Shown piece by piece: positions 43,661 through 52,414 of a DNA stretch of 64,000 nt. This stretch comes from CAYGZQ01 sp964354375 [NCBI: uncultured Planctomycetota bacterium] (GTDB lineage: Bacteria; JAJVIF01; JAPKYR01). Positions within the stretch are counted from its first letter, which is position 1. Every line of letters starts with the position of its first letter. Where the stretch lies: contig CAYGZQ010000003.1 in NCBI GenBank assembly GCA_964354375.1, forward strand, positions 57,784 to 121,783, given 5' to 3'. Both the position numbers and the translations under genes were made by a program. A model generated the notes under the pieces. It ran no database searches. It was not told where the DNA came from and saw only the letters and a list, made by a program, of their open reading frames with translations.

Positions 43661-44122
43661 ATGAGAGGAATATATCCCGGGACATTCGATCCGATCACGA
43701 ACGGTCACCTGGACATAATCGATCGCGCCAGGAGGATCGTGGACAGCCTTGTCGTCGCGGTCGGCGATAACCCTCAGAAAGTGCGCACGTTTGATCTGGA
43801 GACCCGTGTCAAAATGGTCCGCGAGAGCATCCCCGACTCGTGGAATATCGAAGTGGTGACATTCTCGGGGCTGCTTGTGGACGCTGCGCGGGACGCGGGC
43901 GCGAAGGTCATCGTCCGCGGCCTCAGGGCGATCAGCGATTACGAGTTAGAGGTCCAGATGGCGATCGTCAATCGAAGCCTCAACAAGGACATCGACACGA
44001 TCATCCTTGTCGCGAGCCACCAGTATTCGTTCATCTCAAGTTCGCTCATGAAAGAAATCGCCCGCTTCGGCGGCGACATAAGCCAGTTCGTGCCGAAATC
44101 GGCTTTGAAGTATTTCAAGTGA
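43661..44122 (+). CDS. coaD: Phosphopantetheine adenylyltransferase CoaD
   Basis: 153 residues, near the usual ~160. It transfers AMP from ATP to 4'-phosphopantetheine in the penultimate step of coenzyme A synthesis. The nucleotidyltransferase signature GIYPGTFDPITNGHLDII is complete, followed by GDNPQK, the RGLRAISDYELEVQMA substrate-binding stretch and the closing FISSSLMKEIA. It sits in the usual rsmD-coaD order; the coiled-coil gene follows 29 bases later. Confidence 0.97.
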   Translation: MRGIYPGTFDPITNGHLDIIDRARRIVDSLVVAVGDNPQKVRTFDLETRVKMVRESIPDSWNIEVVTFSGLLVDAARDAGAKVIVRGLRAISDYELEVQMAIVNRSLNKDIDTIILVASHQYSFISSSLMKEIARFGGDISQFVPKSALKYFK

Positions 44123-44151
44123 AGTAAGGGAAAGAGGGTGAGAGGCGGCCT

Positions 44152-44622
44152 ATGATCGAATCGCCCGACATCATCGAGCGGCTCAGGGCTCTGGTTGAGA
44201 GCGGGGGGGCGTTCATGGCCCTGTTCGACCGCTCCATGGTTCAGCGCTCTCGAGCGCTCGAGCTGATCGAGGTGCTTCTGGAATCGCTGCCGGAGGAACT
44301 GGAGCAGGCGAAGAGCATTCTTGAGCGCCAGGACCAGATTCTCGAGGAAGCCCGACAGCAGGCGGGGGAGATTGTCGATGACGCAGTGAAGCGGGCCGAG
44401 CGTCTTGTGGACGCCGATTCGATCACCAGGCGTGCCCGCGAGCGCTCCGACGAGATCATGGACGACAGCGACAGGTATGTCGTCGAGCGTCTTGAATCGC
44501 TGGAACACGAATTGAACACGCTGCTCTCCGAGGTCCGTGCGGGGATGGAGTCGATGCAATCGAGGACTCAGAGCGGAAGGGGTCGCGCTGTGGACAACGG
44601 CTCATCCCTTGACAAGGGTTGA
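44152..44622 (+). CDS. Coiled-coil protein, unknown
   Basis: 156 residues with charged Glu/Arg/Gln-rich helices spanning about 20-140 and no membrane segment. Heptad-like stretches ([20 protein letters not shown] with [12 protein letters not shown]) resemble ATPase stalk or DivIVA-type coiled coils. Comparable short coiled-coil genes sit between coaD and rpmF in some Firmicutes and Chloroflexi. No catalytic motif and no confident family. SD GAGAGG is near the ATG. Its last codons contain the -35 of the rpmF promoter. Confidence 0.75.
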   Translation: MIESPDIIERLRALVESGGAFMALFDRSMVQRSRALELIEVLLESLPEELEQAKSILERQDQILEEARQQAGEIVDDAVKRAERLVDADSITRRARERSDEIMDDSDRYVVERLESLEHELNTLLSEVRAGMESMQSRTQSGRGRAVDNGSSLDKG

Positions 44623-44637
44623 GTACCCGATTATACT
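44609..44637 (+). promoter_or_regulatory. Sigma-70 promoter of rpmF-acpP
   Basis: Consensus TTGACA (44609-44614), exact 17-bp spacer and TATACT (44632-44637). It overlaps the end of the coiled-coil gene and drives the following genes independently. Confidence 0.8.
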
Positions 44638-44670
44638 ACCGCAGCCTTCATTGTCTGAACGAGGCCGATT

Positions 44671-44865
44671 ATGGCATTACCGAAATACAAGCTTTCGAGG
44701 TCCAACACGAAACAGAGACGCGCCGCATGGAAGGCTCAGCCGCCGGAGCTGGGCACCTGTCCGTCCTGCGGAAAATCCAGACCTTCGCATACAATCTGCC
44801 CACACTGTGGTTTCTATAAGGGCCGTCAATTCAAGCCCCGCAGGCGTGAGAAGCGGGAAGAGTAA
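44671..44865 (+). CDS. rpmF: Ribosomal protein L32
   Basis: 64 residues, basic, with the standard start [18 protein letters not shown]. It carries a zinc ribbon with four cysteines in two CxxC pairs (GTCPSCG and ICPHCG), the C+ form of L32. It is a small component of the 50S subunit. acpP begins 16 bases after the stop. In most bacteria rpmF is followed by plsX, fabH, fabD and fabG before acpP; all are absent here. Confidence 0.95.
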   Translation: MALPKYKLSRSNTKQRRAAWKAQPPELGTCPSCGKSRPSHTICPHCGFYKGRQFKPRRREKREE

Positions 44866-44881
44866 CCACCGAGGAGATATC

Positions 44882-45124
44882 ATGAACGAAGAGATTTTCG
44901 AGAAGCTCAAGGGCATCATCGTTGAGCAGCTTGGGGTTAAGGAAACCGAGATCAGACCTGAGGCACACTTCGCCGACGATCTCGGCGCCGACAGCCTTGA
45001 CATCGTCGAGATGATCATGGCCGTGGAGGAAGAGTTCGCCATTCAGGTTTCCGACGAAGAAGCCGAATCCCTCCAGACCGTCGCGGACGTCATCCGCTTC
45101 ATCAAAGAACACAAGGAAAGCTGA
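44882..45124 (+). CDS. acpP: Acyl carrier protein
   Basis: 80 residues, strongly acidic, of the usual length. The phosphopantetheine attachment serine is in the canonical GADSLD motif, followed by the helix [20 protein letters not shown]. It carries growing fatty acids in type II fatty acid synthesis. SD GAGGAGA precedes the ATG. Its terminator lies about 35 bases beyond the stop. It follows rpmF directly, an arrangement that lacks the normal intervening fatty-acid genes. Confidence 0.97.
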   Translation: MNEEIFEKLKGIIVEQLGVKETEIRPEAHFADDLGADSLDIVEMIMAVEEEFAIQVSDEEAESLQTVADVIRFIKEHKES

Positions 45125-45159
45125 ACCCAGGACGTCTATTCCTTGAACCCTGGCAATTC

Positions 45160-45185
45160 GGAGGATGACATGTCCTCCTTTTTTT
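45160..45185 (+). terminator. Rho-independent terminator after acpP
   Basis: Stem GGAGGA / TCCTCC with a 7-nt loop and seven T. Confidence 0.88.
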
Positions 45186-45253
45186 GCTTTAGCGCAAAAG
45201 AGAATTCGCCTCCCCGGGCGAACCTTGTGCTGAACAGGTCTCTTACTTGGAGC

Positions 45254-46057
45254 TTACTTCAAGGGTGCGCGGTTTACAGGACTCGCAGCGGCTTCCGGAT
45301 CGTACAGACGGCGCGAGTACAGGTAGTACCCGATGCCCATCAGGGAAACCGCCAGACCCACGGCGATCGCCACGGGCGGGTCGAGCAGGGTGTGCCTGAG
45401 GAGCGTGGGATCGAGGTACCATCTGACGAAATAGAAAGCGAAACCGGCCCCGGCCGCTCCGCCCGCCGCCGCGAAAGTCTGTTTCATTGCAAGCGACAGG
45501 GATTTCCGCTCTGTGTATATCCCGAAGAAAAGCGTGATCAGGCCGATCAGGGGCGACGCGATCGAGAACCTGGTAATGCAGATGTTGGCGCAGCCGAGCA
45601 CGATCAGAACGCCCGATACCATCCTCATCAGGCGAGAGCGGTTCATTCCCCGCATGCGCGACCCTACGAGGTGCGAGATCAGCACGCCCGCCGTCCCGAT
45701 ACATCCGGCGCTTACCGCAGCCACCGACAAGTCGATCATCCCGAAGCGATAGAGGTAGAAGGCCGCGTTCGCGAGCAGAACCGCCGCTATGACACCGATG
45801 GTAAACGATATCCGACCGGAGAAGACCCTGATGTTCTCCGAATTCAGCAGCGCGAATCCGGCCAGCTTGATGTACCCCACGAATCTGCTGACCACAAGAA
45901 TGCTCGTAGCCAGCAGGATCAGTATGCGCCGGTCTTCCTCGGAAGACACGAGCATGATGTTCGGCACACCGGCAATCAGCGCCGTGACGCCATAGATCAT
46001 CAGAAACAGCGCGCTCCTGGTGCGGTAACGTTCGAATGGTCGCGACGGTTTACCCAT
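45254..46057 (-). CDS. Polytopic membrane protein, unknown
   Basis: 267 residues with about eight hydrophobic helices (e.g. ALFLMIYGVTALIAGVP, ILLATSILVVSRFVGYI, SFTIGVIAAVLLANAAF). Polar loops are short, and a soluble tail of ~20 residues ends the protein. No transporter, enzyme or two-component motif is visible. The start ATG at 46057 is followed by a basic stretch (KPSRPFERYRTR) fitting a cytoplasmic N-terminus. It converges with acpP and is separated by 186 bp from the next gene on its strand. That upstream gap holds a short hairpin (GATTAA/TTAATC near 46221-46246) and no gene. Confidence 0.75.
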   Translation of the reverse strand: MGKPSRPFERYRTRSALFLMIYGVTALIAGVPNIMLVSSEEDRRILILLATSILVVSRFVGYIKLAGFALLNSENIRVFSGRISFTIGVIAAVLLANAAFYLYRFGMIDLSVAAVSAGCIGTAGVLISHLVGSRMRGMNRSRLMRMVSGVLIVLGCANICITRFSIASPLIGLITLFFGIYTERKSLSLAMKQTFAAAGGAAGAGFAFYFVRWYLDPTLLRHTLLDPPVAIAVGLAVSLMGIGYYLYSRRLYDPEAAASPVNRAPLK

Positions 46058-46243
46058 AACAAAAAAGCCGGGCCGCTCTGTGACGACACCCGATCCTCTG
46101 GCTTATCTTAACACGTTCCGACTCCAAGGCCAATAGCCCTCATGCTCGGTGGGGGGTTCGGTCCATTCGGACACCTTGTCGACCTGCGCGGCCGCAGGTA
46201 CACGCCCCTCGACTCTCCCCCCATTAAGATCGATTAAACCTCA

Positions 46244-48625
46244 TTAATCGTACACTATCGGGACGGAAATCACGAAAATCGTGAGGGCGTGCTGCTCCAG
46301 CTCCCCCCGACTGACCCTGACATCGGACGATACACCGGAGGATGCGAGCATGAGATAAGCCCTCTGGGGGCGGCCCGTTGTCCAGGACTGGGTGTAGTAC
46401 TGCGATCGTCCCACCGGCATCGCATAGACCTGCTTCCACAGCTCCTGAAGCACCTGTCCCATGAGTTGGTCGATCGCATTCATGCCGGGTCCCTGCAATC
46501 TGGACGGGAAATCGCCCTGGTATTCCGGGGCAAGCCCCTCGCCCCGGTTGATCTCCTCTCCGTCGACAAGGTTGCAGTCGAGGTGAATCTCCGTGCCCTC
46601 CGGGACCACATTCTTCCCCACCGTCAGCGCACGCGAGGATACGGAGATCCGTCCCGCAACTGCCGGGAACGACAGCTTTGCGTCGAGCTTGAGGTGAGCC
46701 GTGGTCGGGCCGACCGTCAGCTTGCCGGTGGCCGTCAGCTCGGGTGCCTGCCGACGCATGACAAACGTGCGCTCGCCCAAACCGTCGGCACGCATCGAGA
46801 CAGCCTCCAGAGGGAGGTCCGGGAGGCTGATTTTCGATCCTTCCTCGACTGTGACCGTGCCGTATGGCCATACCGCGGGGTCCGCCAGCTCGTCCAGAAT
46901 GGCGTTCGAATGATTCCACGTGAGCGTGTGTGGGGCCGAAGATGTCGCGCTGTACGACATGCACGAGTATACGTGGGATTGTCCGCCTGTCGCTCCAGAG
47001 GACTCCTCGGGAACGATCGCCTCGCACCAGTACAGGTTTGCCTCGTTCAGCCTGACCTTCTCCGATGAGGGTTTTCCGGTCCTGAAAAAGGCGATGCCAG
47101 TGAAGACCACGGACCATAGTATGAACGTGGCCAGAATGATATTTCCCCGACCTTTCGCCAGGATTGCGATGATCGGCAACGCGAGGAGGTAGATCAGCAC
47201 TGGTCCGAGAGCGTTGAGCCATCTCATCACCCGGCCCGGACCGCCTCCCGAGCCCTGCCTGAAAAAGGTCTGGATTCTCGCGTCGTAAAATCCTCTGAAC
47301 TGGATCACCGAGTCGGCGGCAAGCTGGCGTGCCGGAGAGAAAGGATCGAGAAGCCCGTAGACGGCGAGCAGTCCGATCGGCGGATCGCCGGCGGCTGGTC
47401 CGCCCTCGAACGGATCGAATGCCGCGAATCCCGCGTGACCTCCTCCAAGCGTCCGGACAACGAGTATCGGCGACGTCATCCCGGAGACTGTGACCGTCTC
47501 GCATTCGACCGCAGGCGTGACCAAGACCGTATTGTAGCTGTCAGGGCGATTCCACACATTCTGCGCCGCATCCTCCCCTGCGTCGGGGACTCCGTCACCG
47601 CTCGATTCCTCCGGGGGAGTGAAAACCTCCCCGTGAATGCCCCGGGTCTTGCCGGTGGCCCTTCGAGGCATGAAGCTGTCGAATCCGCCCTCCGGCAAGA
47701 TTCGGTCGCACGTCTCCAGAAACGCTTCGATCGGCACCGATCCCTGCCCCTGCGCGGCCGTCACAGCGAGCAATTGATCGCTCTCCCAGCCGTCCACCGG
47801 ATCGATCCCGTCCTCGTAATAGATCAGCATGTTTCCGCCGTGAAGAACGTACTCCAGGATCGTGTCTTTCTTCTGTCGGTCCAGAGCGAGGTACGTGCTC
47901 ACATTTGTCGCGATGAGGCTCACGCTCTCGAGGAGGATCGCGTTGGAGGGCAGATCGCCGGGGTCGAGAACAACCGGGAAGATCTTCGGAGGATACTCGA
48001 CAAGGCCTCCGGACGGATGCACGCCCTTCCAAGCCATGTTCAGAAATCCGGGATTGTTGCCCAGGAACAGGTTCTCCAAAGGCCCCCACGGCGTTCCAAG
48101 ATGGATGACGAGGCTATCGAACTGGCTGAGCATCCAGGAGTCCAGGTTCACCTGCTTCAGGGGGTCTCCGTTTGCGCTCAGCACGCTCACCGGCACCGTG
48201 CACGGGCTTTTGTCGAAGCAGCCGAAACATCCAATCTCAACTTTCTGCCGCGCGCCGGGGGGGATAATGATCGGCTGAGTGTAGTAGGTCGGCGGGACCC
48301 ATCCCTGCATGTCCGCAAGCGCCCAACCCTCCAGCAGGTCCCCCTTGTTCTCGATCAGGAGGCTTATGGGCGACGGAGTCTGGATTCGGTAGTATCCACC
48401 GAATCCCACGGAGCCCGTGAACTCGATGTTTCTGGACCCTGCCTGTGCGTGCAACGGCCGCGCGGAGGTGAAGACAAGGCAGAGGAAAGTCAACAGAAAG
48501 ACGCAAAATCGCAGAGAATCGATACCCCCCCTTTGTTCCCCCCCAAGGTGGGGGACGGCGAGGAACCGATATCGGAGATGAGTCCGACCTGTCAGTTCAG
48601 TGGAATGCGGCCTTGTTCTGAGCAT
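46244..48625 (-). CDS. Large secreted or membrane-anchored protein, unknown (paralogous to 49338-52046)
   Basis: 793 residues; the ATG at 48625 lies seven bases after the previous stop, suggesting coupling, but gives a long polar stretch before the hydrophobic signal (about 40-61, FCVFLLTFLCLVFTSARP), so a later non-ATG start is possible. After cleavage near AQA a beta-rich domain (NIEFTGSVGFGG) and a GATase1-like region follow (~190-450: VILEYVLHGGNMLIYYEDG-like pattern). Two hydrophobic helices at about 480-530 (GPVLIYLLALPIIAILA) separate it from a C-terminal periplasmic beta domain. Layout and order match the larger protein two genes upstream. No catalytic site identified. Confidence 0.7.
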   Translation of the reverse strand: MLRTRPHSTELTGRTHLRYRFLAVPHLGGEQRGGIDSLRFCVFLLTFLCLVFTSARPLHAQAGSRNIEFTGSVGFGGYYRIQTPSPISLLIENKGDLLEGWALADMQGWVPPTYYTQPIIIPPGARQKVEIGCFGCFDKSPCTVPVSVLSANGDPLKQVNLDSWMLSQFDSLVIHLGTPWGPLENLFLGNNPGFLNMAWKGVHPSGGLVEYPPKIFPVVLDPGDLPSNAILLESVSLIATNVSTYLALDRQKKDTILEYVLHGGNMLIYYEDGIDPVDGWESDQLLAVTAAQGQGSVPIEAFLETCDRILPEGGFDSFMPRRATGKTRGIHGEVFTPPEESSGDGVPDAGEDAAQNVWNRPDSYNTVLVTPAVECETVTVSGMTSPILVVRTLGGGHAGFAAFDPFEGGPAAGDPPIGLLAVYGLLDPFSPARQLAADSVIQFRGFYDARIQTFFRQGSGGGPGRVMRWLNALGPVLIYLLALPIIAILAKGRGNIILATFILWSVVFTGIAFFRTGKPSSEKVRLNEANLYWCEAIVPEESSGATGGQSHVYSCMSYSATSSAPHTLTWNHSNAILDELADPAVWPYGTVTVEEGSKISLPDLPLEAVSMRADGLGERTFVMRRQAPELTATGKLTVGPTTAHLKLDAKLSFPAVAGRISVSSRALTVGKNVVPEGTEIHLDCNLVDGEEINRGEGLAPEYQGDFPSRLQGPGMNAIDQLMGQVLQELWKQVYAMPVGRSQYYTQSWTTGRPQRAYLMLASSGVSSDVRVSRGELEQHALTIFVISVPIVYD

Positions 48626-48631
48626 CCGGGG

Positions 48632-49348
48632 TCAAATTGTAGCACGGGTTTTGGTGAAGGGCAGGGGCAGGGCATGGAGCGTGATCGCGATGACGGCGAG
48701 AAGCGCGTGAAACGACACGGCGGTCCAGTCCGATTGCACGATCTCGCGCGCCTGCGGAGCGATCAGAAACGCGTCAGCCATCCCGCGTGCCAGATGAACG
48801 GAGCCCGCGAAAATCCAGGCCGTCAGGGGTCGAAGGCGGGGATGCGGCGCACGGGAAAGGGCGAAATCGACTCCCCAGGCCATCATCGTGCCGAGAATCA
48901 TCAGGTCTATGACAGCGGTCGCGAGCGCAGCGGGTCCGGGGAACGCGTTTGAGCCCGCGATCATGGGCATGCTGAGGAGGATGAAGAGGCCGTACAACGT
49001 CAGGGCCGACAAGGGAAGTACGCCGCCGGAGAAAGGTTGGCACGCGGCTGTGTCGACCAGGTGTCTCTGGACTCCGTGCCAGTACACCAGAACGGAGGGA
49101 ATGATCAGAAGGCCCGCGAGCGCCAGCATGGAATGAGGGCCGAATGCGCCTCTGGACGGGCAGAGAAGGCTGAAGCCGAACGGGTCGATCGACTGGAACG
49201 CGTCGCCCCTGAACGGGGATGTGCCGCCCGAGAACGGCAGCATGCAGGCAAGCAGGAGAAAAAACGCCATGAGCCATTCCGGACGCGCCAGGATTCGACC
49301 GAGAAGGATCGGGACCGGAGAGAATATGGATGCTTGGTCACGAAGCAT
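48632..49348 (-). CDS. Small polytopic membrane protein of the envelope operon
   Basis: 238 residues with about six hydrophobic helices (e.g. WLMAFFLLLACMLPF, SMLALAGLLIIPSVLVYW, LSALTLYGLFILLSMP, LATAVIDLMILGTMMA, FHALLAVIAITLHALPL). Its ATG overlaps the end of the 902-residue gene by 11 bases and its stop lies seven bases before the next start, so the three genes form a tightly coupled unit. The short periplasmic loops carry proline and glycine (PFSGGTSPFRGDAF). No family was recognised; it may be the membrane partner of the two large proteins. Confidence 0.7.
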   Translation of the reverse strand: MLRDQASIFSPVPILLGRILARPEWLMAFFLLLACMLPFSGGTSPFRGDAFQSIDPFGFSLLCPSRGAFGPHSMLALAGLLIIPSVLVYWHGVQRHLVDTAACQPFSGGVLPLSALTLYGLFILLSMPMIAGSNAFPGPAALATAVIDLMILGTMMAWGVDFALSRAPHPRLRPLTAWIFAGSVHLARGMADAFLIAPQAREIVQSDWTAVSFHALLAVIAITLHALPLPFTKTRATI

Positions 49349-52046
49349 TTATGGTGATGCCGTTCAGGGCGATGATATCGCCCGCGACCGCGGAGTCGCC
49401 TTCGATCCTCAGATACAGAGTTCTCCTGTCGGGGGCGAAGTACCTTTCAACATCGTTCAGCCTTATCATCACCCTGCCCCTCGTCGAGCCGAACTCGGGC
49501 ATGCGCACCCATATCCCCTGTTCATGGTTGAAGACCCAGACAGTGAAAGGAGCGCTCGTGTCGGTCGTGCCGACGCTCACGCGAAGCATCGCGGGAAGGT
49601 CGACCGACGGCCCGGTGGGGGGAAGACTGATCGAGTAAACCATCTGCCCGTCCGTCAGGAGAAGCGCGCCGGAGGGCTCGATCTCCATGTTTGCGGCGGA
49701 AAGGGCGACGATCTGGCCTTCGGCTCCCTCGACGGGCGAATTGCCCTTCTCGATGACCAGCGGAATGTGGATGAGGACGAGCGTTTCCTCATTGTTGGCT
49801 CTGATGCGCGGGCTGGACAGAGCCCGGTCGCCCGCCGAGGACCTCCAGCCCGCAAGCACGAGCTCGTCGGCGCCGGAGCTGTGCGTCGGCCTGGCGTTGA
49901 GGACCTCCAGCGCCCCATCGCGAAGCCTGCGCGACCTCGGCGTTACCTGGCTCCCCATCGTCCCAAGCGATATCGAGTCCGCACGCGAGTCGGTCAGAAG
50001 ATCGAAATCGATCGAGCCGTTCCGAAGTCCGGCCTCCGACCCGGCCTGGAGACGTTTACCTACGAACTGTCCCTGCGTGTAATAGTACAGGAACGGCTCC
50101 TGAAGATCGTAGTTCAGCGCGACATTGAGTTTTCCGACAAGATGGTATCCATCCAGCGACACGTTCTCCAGGAACGCCGATCCGGGGCTCTCGCACGCGC
50201 CGGAGCTCTCGAGATGGAGCTCCGACCAGATCTTGATGTACGCGTCGCTTACGAACGCATCGCCCCGCTTCCCGTGCTGAACGAGGTTCAACATGTCTGA
50301 AGGAGAAACATCCTGTTGAGACATGCCGTACATGGGCGACTGGATCGACGGTGTCTCGAGGCGCCTGATGAGGTCCCGGCCCGTCTCAAGCTCGACGTCG
50401 TAACGCCTGGCAGCCGGACTGAACAGGCTGAACCAGCTCGATTCCCACGCGGTCTGCGCCGACGGAAACGCATCCAGTACGTTTACCCTCGCAAGCATCA
50501 GCCTGGCGCCCTTCGTGCTCAGCGCCCAGCTGTACGATGCGATCACGAACGCCGCCACCACAAGGGGAATCGTGTACCACAGCCACTCCCGTCTCCGCAT
50601 CCTCAGGAGGATGAAGTAGTTGACCGGACCGACCACGATGATATATGCGACGAGAAACAGGGCGACCGATTTCACCGCGGGAAGCGCTGTCAGGTTGTCG
50701 GATTGAAGGAGGTTGTCGATGTCATAGGAGAGCCTGTAGCGGGACCGCTCCACGAACGGATTCGGGTTCTGCCCACCCCGACCCCATCCGTAGCGGTACG
50801 GGGACTCGGTCTTCACTATCGGCCTAATTCGATCGTCCGCGGCCATCAGGTAGCCCATCATGAACGTCAGGTAATCCCCCAGACCCGCGCTCGTGGTCGC
50901 TTTCATTGCGCCCAGGTTGAGCCCGGAAAGAAGGATGTCGCCCTCCCCAAGTTTCAGGTGCTGAAGGACTGGAATGTCGCCTTCCGCAAAGAGGGTTCTT
51001 GCGCTTGCCTGGGGCGCGAAAGTGACCGGGAAGTCCCCCGTTATCGGATTGTGCCCTGTGAGACCGGGGACCGTTCTCAGCTCGGCCAGCGTGGTCCTCA
51101 CGGTGGGTTCCGTGATTGCCGACGGTCCGGCCCAGCCGCTTCCGTCGATCGCACCGGTCAGAAACGATCCCTGGTAACGATTCGGATCCTCTCCGAGCCA
51201 GATGATCACTCTGCCGCCGGATACGATCCACTCCGCCAGGGCGGCCTTCTGTTCCTCCGTGAGTTCGTAGAAGCGCCGCGTGTTCAGGATCAGGCCCTCG
51301 ACGGACTCGTAACCCTCGGGACGATCGGGAAGGCCGGACGGTTTGATCCAGACCATCAGAGGGTCCGCGGGGGAGTAGCGAATATTCGGCGGAGGGGACC
51401 CTCCGCTGGTGTACGGACTCCGGTAGCTTCCGTGTGTAGGTCCCTGAGCTTCAGCAGCGAAACGCGCTATGTCGGCGAACGACGGACCCTCCGGAAGGGA
51501 AACGCCGCTCAGGAATACGAAATCGGCGCCTTCGTCCGCGACCTCGACCCACAGCCTCTCCTCATCCAGAAGGCTTTTCAAGTCAATCACTTCGGTGGCC
51601 ACAGGCGTGGTCTCAACGTACTGCACGTAGATCGAAGGCGACGGGTCCGCCTCGAGGAAATAGGGGTACAGGAAGTAGGTCTTTCTTGAGTTTGTCGGGA
51701 TGTCGCACTCGGCTAGGAAAGTGGCGGTAAGCGGATTCGCTGTGTCCTGGCTGACGACCCTCAGTTGCCCCTTGCGGGACGGTCCCGAATTCTCCAGCGT
51801 CACCCTGATCGGGAAGTAGCAGCCCTGGCGGATGAAACCGTCCAAAACCTGGCGCGCTTCCATCTTGAGCCCTTCTGCGTTCTTCTCCGCGCCCTGGCCC
51901 GGCTCGCTTTCGGTCTGAGCGACCGCATGTCCCGTGAACAGAACGGCCAAAGCGAGAAGCATCAACACGAACCAGGTCGCGGATTTGGGCCCTGACGATC
52001 CTTTCCTCTTGATGTGGATCCCCGGCTGTCGCTTTGATGAGGTCAT
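49338..52046 (-). CDS. Large membrane-anchored protein with GATase1-like region, unknown
   Basis: 902 residues. A basic start (TSSKRQPGIHIKRKG) precedes a signal anchor (about 24-45, WFVLMLLALAVLFTGHAVA). A beta-sandwich domain follows (CYFPIRVTLENSGPSRKGQL). Residues ~170-400 resemble a GATase1/DJ-1-like fold: ADFVFLSGVSLPEGP, GLILNTRRFYELTEEQKAAL and GRVIIWLGEDPN, lacking a nucleophile cysteine in the expected GxCxG. Two helices at about 475-535 (VALFLVAYIIVVGPVNYFIL) anchor it, followed by a C-terminal periplasmic beta region. Similar multidomain proteins accompany VWA/MoxR envelope operons in some phyla; none of those genes is here. First gene of the three-gene operon. Confidence 0.72.
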   Translation of the reverse strand: MTSSKRQPGIHIKRKGSSGPKSATWFVLMLLALAVLFTGHAVAQTESEPGQGAEKNAEGLKMEARQVLDGFIRQGCYFPIRVTLENSGPSRKGQLRVVSQDTANPLTATFLAECDIPTNSRKTYFLYPYFLEADPSPSIYVQYVETTPVATEVIDLKSLLDEERLWVEVADEGADFVFLSGVSLPEGPSFADIARFAAEAQGPTHGSYRSPYTSGGSPPPNIRYSPADPLMVWIKPSGLPDRPEGYESVEGLILNTRRFYELTEEQKAALAEWIVSGGRVIIWLGEDPNRYQGSFLTGAIDGSGWAGPSAITEPTVRTTLAELRTVPGLTGHNPITGDFPVTFAPQASARTLFAEGDIPVLQHLKLGEGDILLSGLNLGAMKATTSAGLGDYLTFMMGYLMAADDRIRPIVKTESPYRYGWGRGGQNPNPFVERSRYRLSYDIDNLLQSDNLTALPAVKSVALFLVAYIIVVGPVNYFILLRMRRREWLWYTIPLVVAAFVIASYSWALSTKGARLMLARVNVLDAFPSAQTAWESSWFSLFSPAARRYDVELETGRDLIRRLETPSIQSPMYGMSQQDVSPSDMLNLVQHGKRGDAFVSDAYIKIWSELHLESSGACESPGSAFLENVSLDGYHLVGKLNVALNYDLQEPFLYYYTQGQFVGKRLQAGSEAGLRNGSIDFDLLTDSRADSISLGTMGSQVTPRSRRLRDGALEVLNARPTHSSGADELVLAGWRSSAGDRALSSPRIRANNEETLVLIHIPLVIEKGNSPVEGAEGQIVALSAANMEIEPSGALLLTDGQMVYSISLPPTGPSVDLPAMLRVSVGTTDTSAPFTVWVFNHEQGIWVRMPEFGSTRGRVMIRLNDVERYFAPDRRTLYLRIEGDSAVAGDIIALNGITINAS

Positions 52047-52348
52047 ATTTCCCTACGCCACAGTCTGAAAATCGTCCTTCATCGAAATCGAGGAACTCAC
52101 TATATCAGACCGAATGAGGCATTGAAAGTTCAGCCAGCAGCGTGGTTTCGAGTCACCCGGGAGTGTTGATGCAGCAACGGTGTCCATCTCCCTGATTTCC
52201 TGGGGACGGTCCGAACGGGCAGGGGAGGACAAAGTGTCCCCTGTCGGCGGAATTGCGGGGATATAGCATAATATGCCTAGAGATTCTGAGCCGGTCGGCC
52301 TCCCGGTGGCCATCAGCAAAGGGATTCAGCGGCCTCTTAAATCTGCGC

Positions 52349-52371
52349 TATAATGTGCCATTTGGTACAAT
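52349..52371 (+). promoter_or_regulatory. Two -10-like elements before the subtilase gene
   Basis: TATAAT at 52349-52354 and TGgTACAAT (hexamer 52366-52371), the latter an extended -10, lie 60 and 43 bases before the ATG. No convincing -35. The 368-bp gap 52047-52414 shows no gene; the left half should hold the promoter of the divergent operon, which I could not pick out. Confidence 0.4.
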
Positions 52372-52414
52372 AACTGCCCCGTTACGCTCACAACACCTTC
52401 GGGAGTGTCCGACC

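Noticed and set aside
47435-51689. Long open frames on the plus strand (505, 359 and 457 codons) opposite the envelope operon
   Set aside because: No RBS, signal peptide or domain, whereas the minus-strand genes have overlapping starts and signal peptides.
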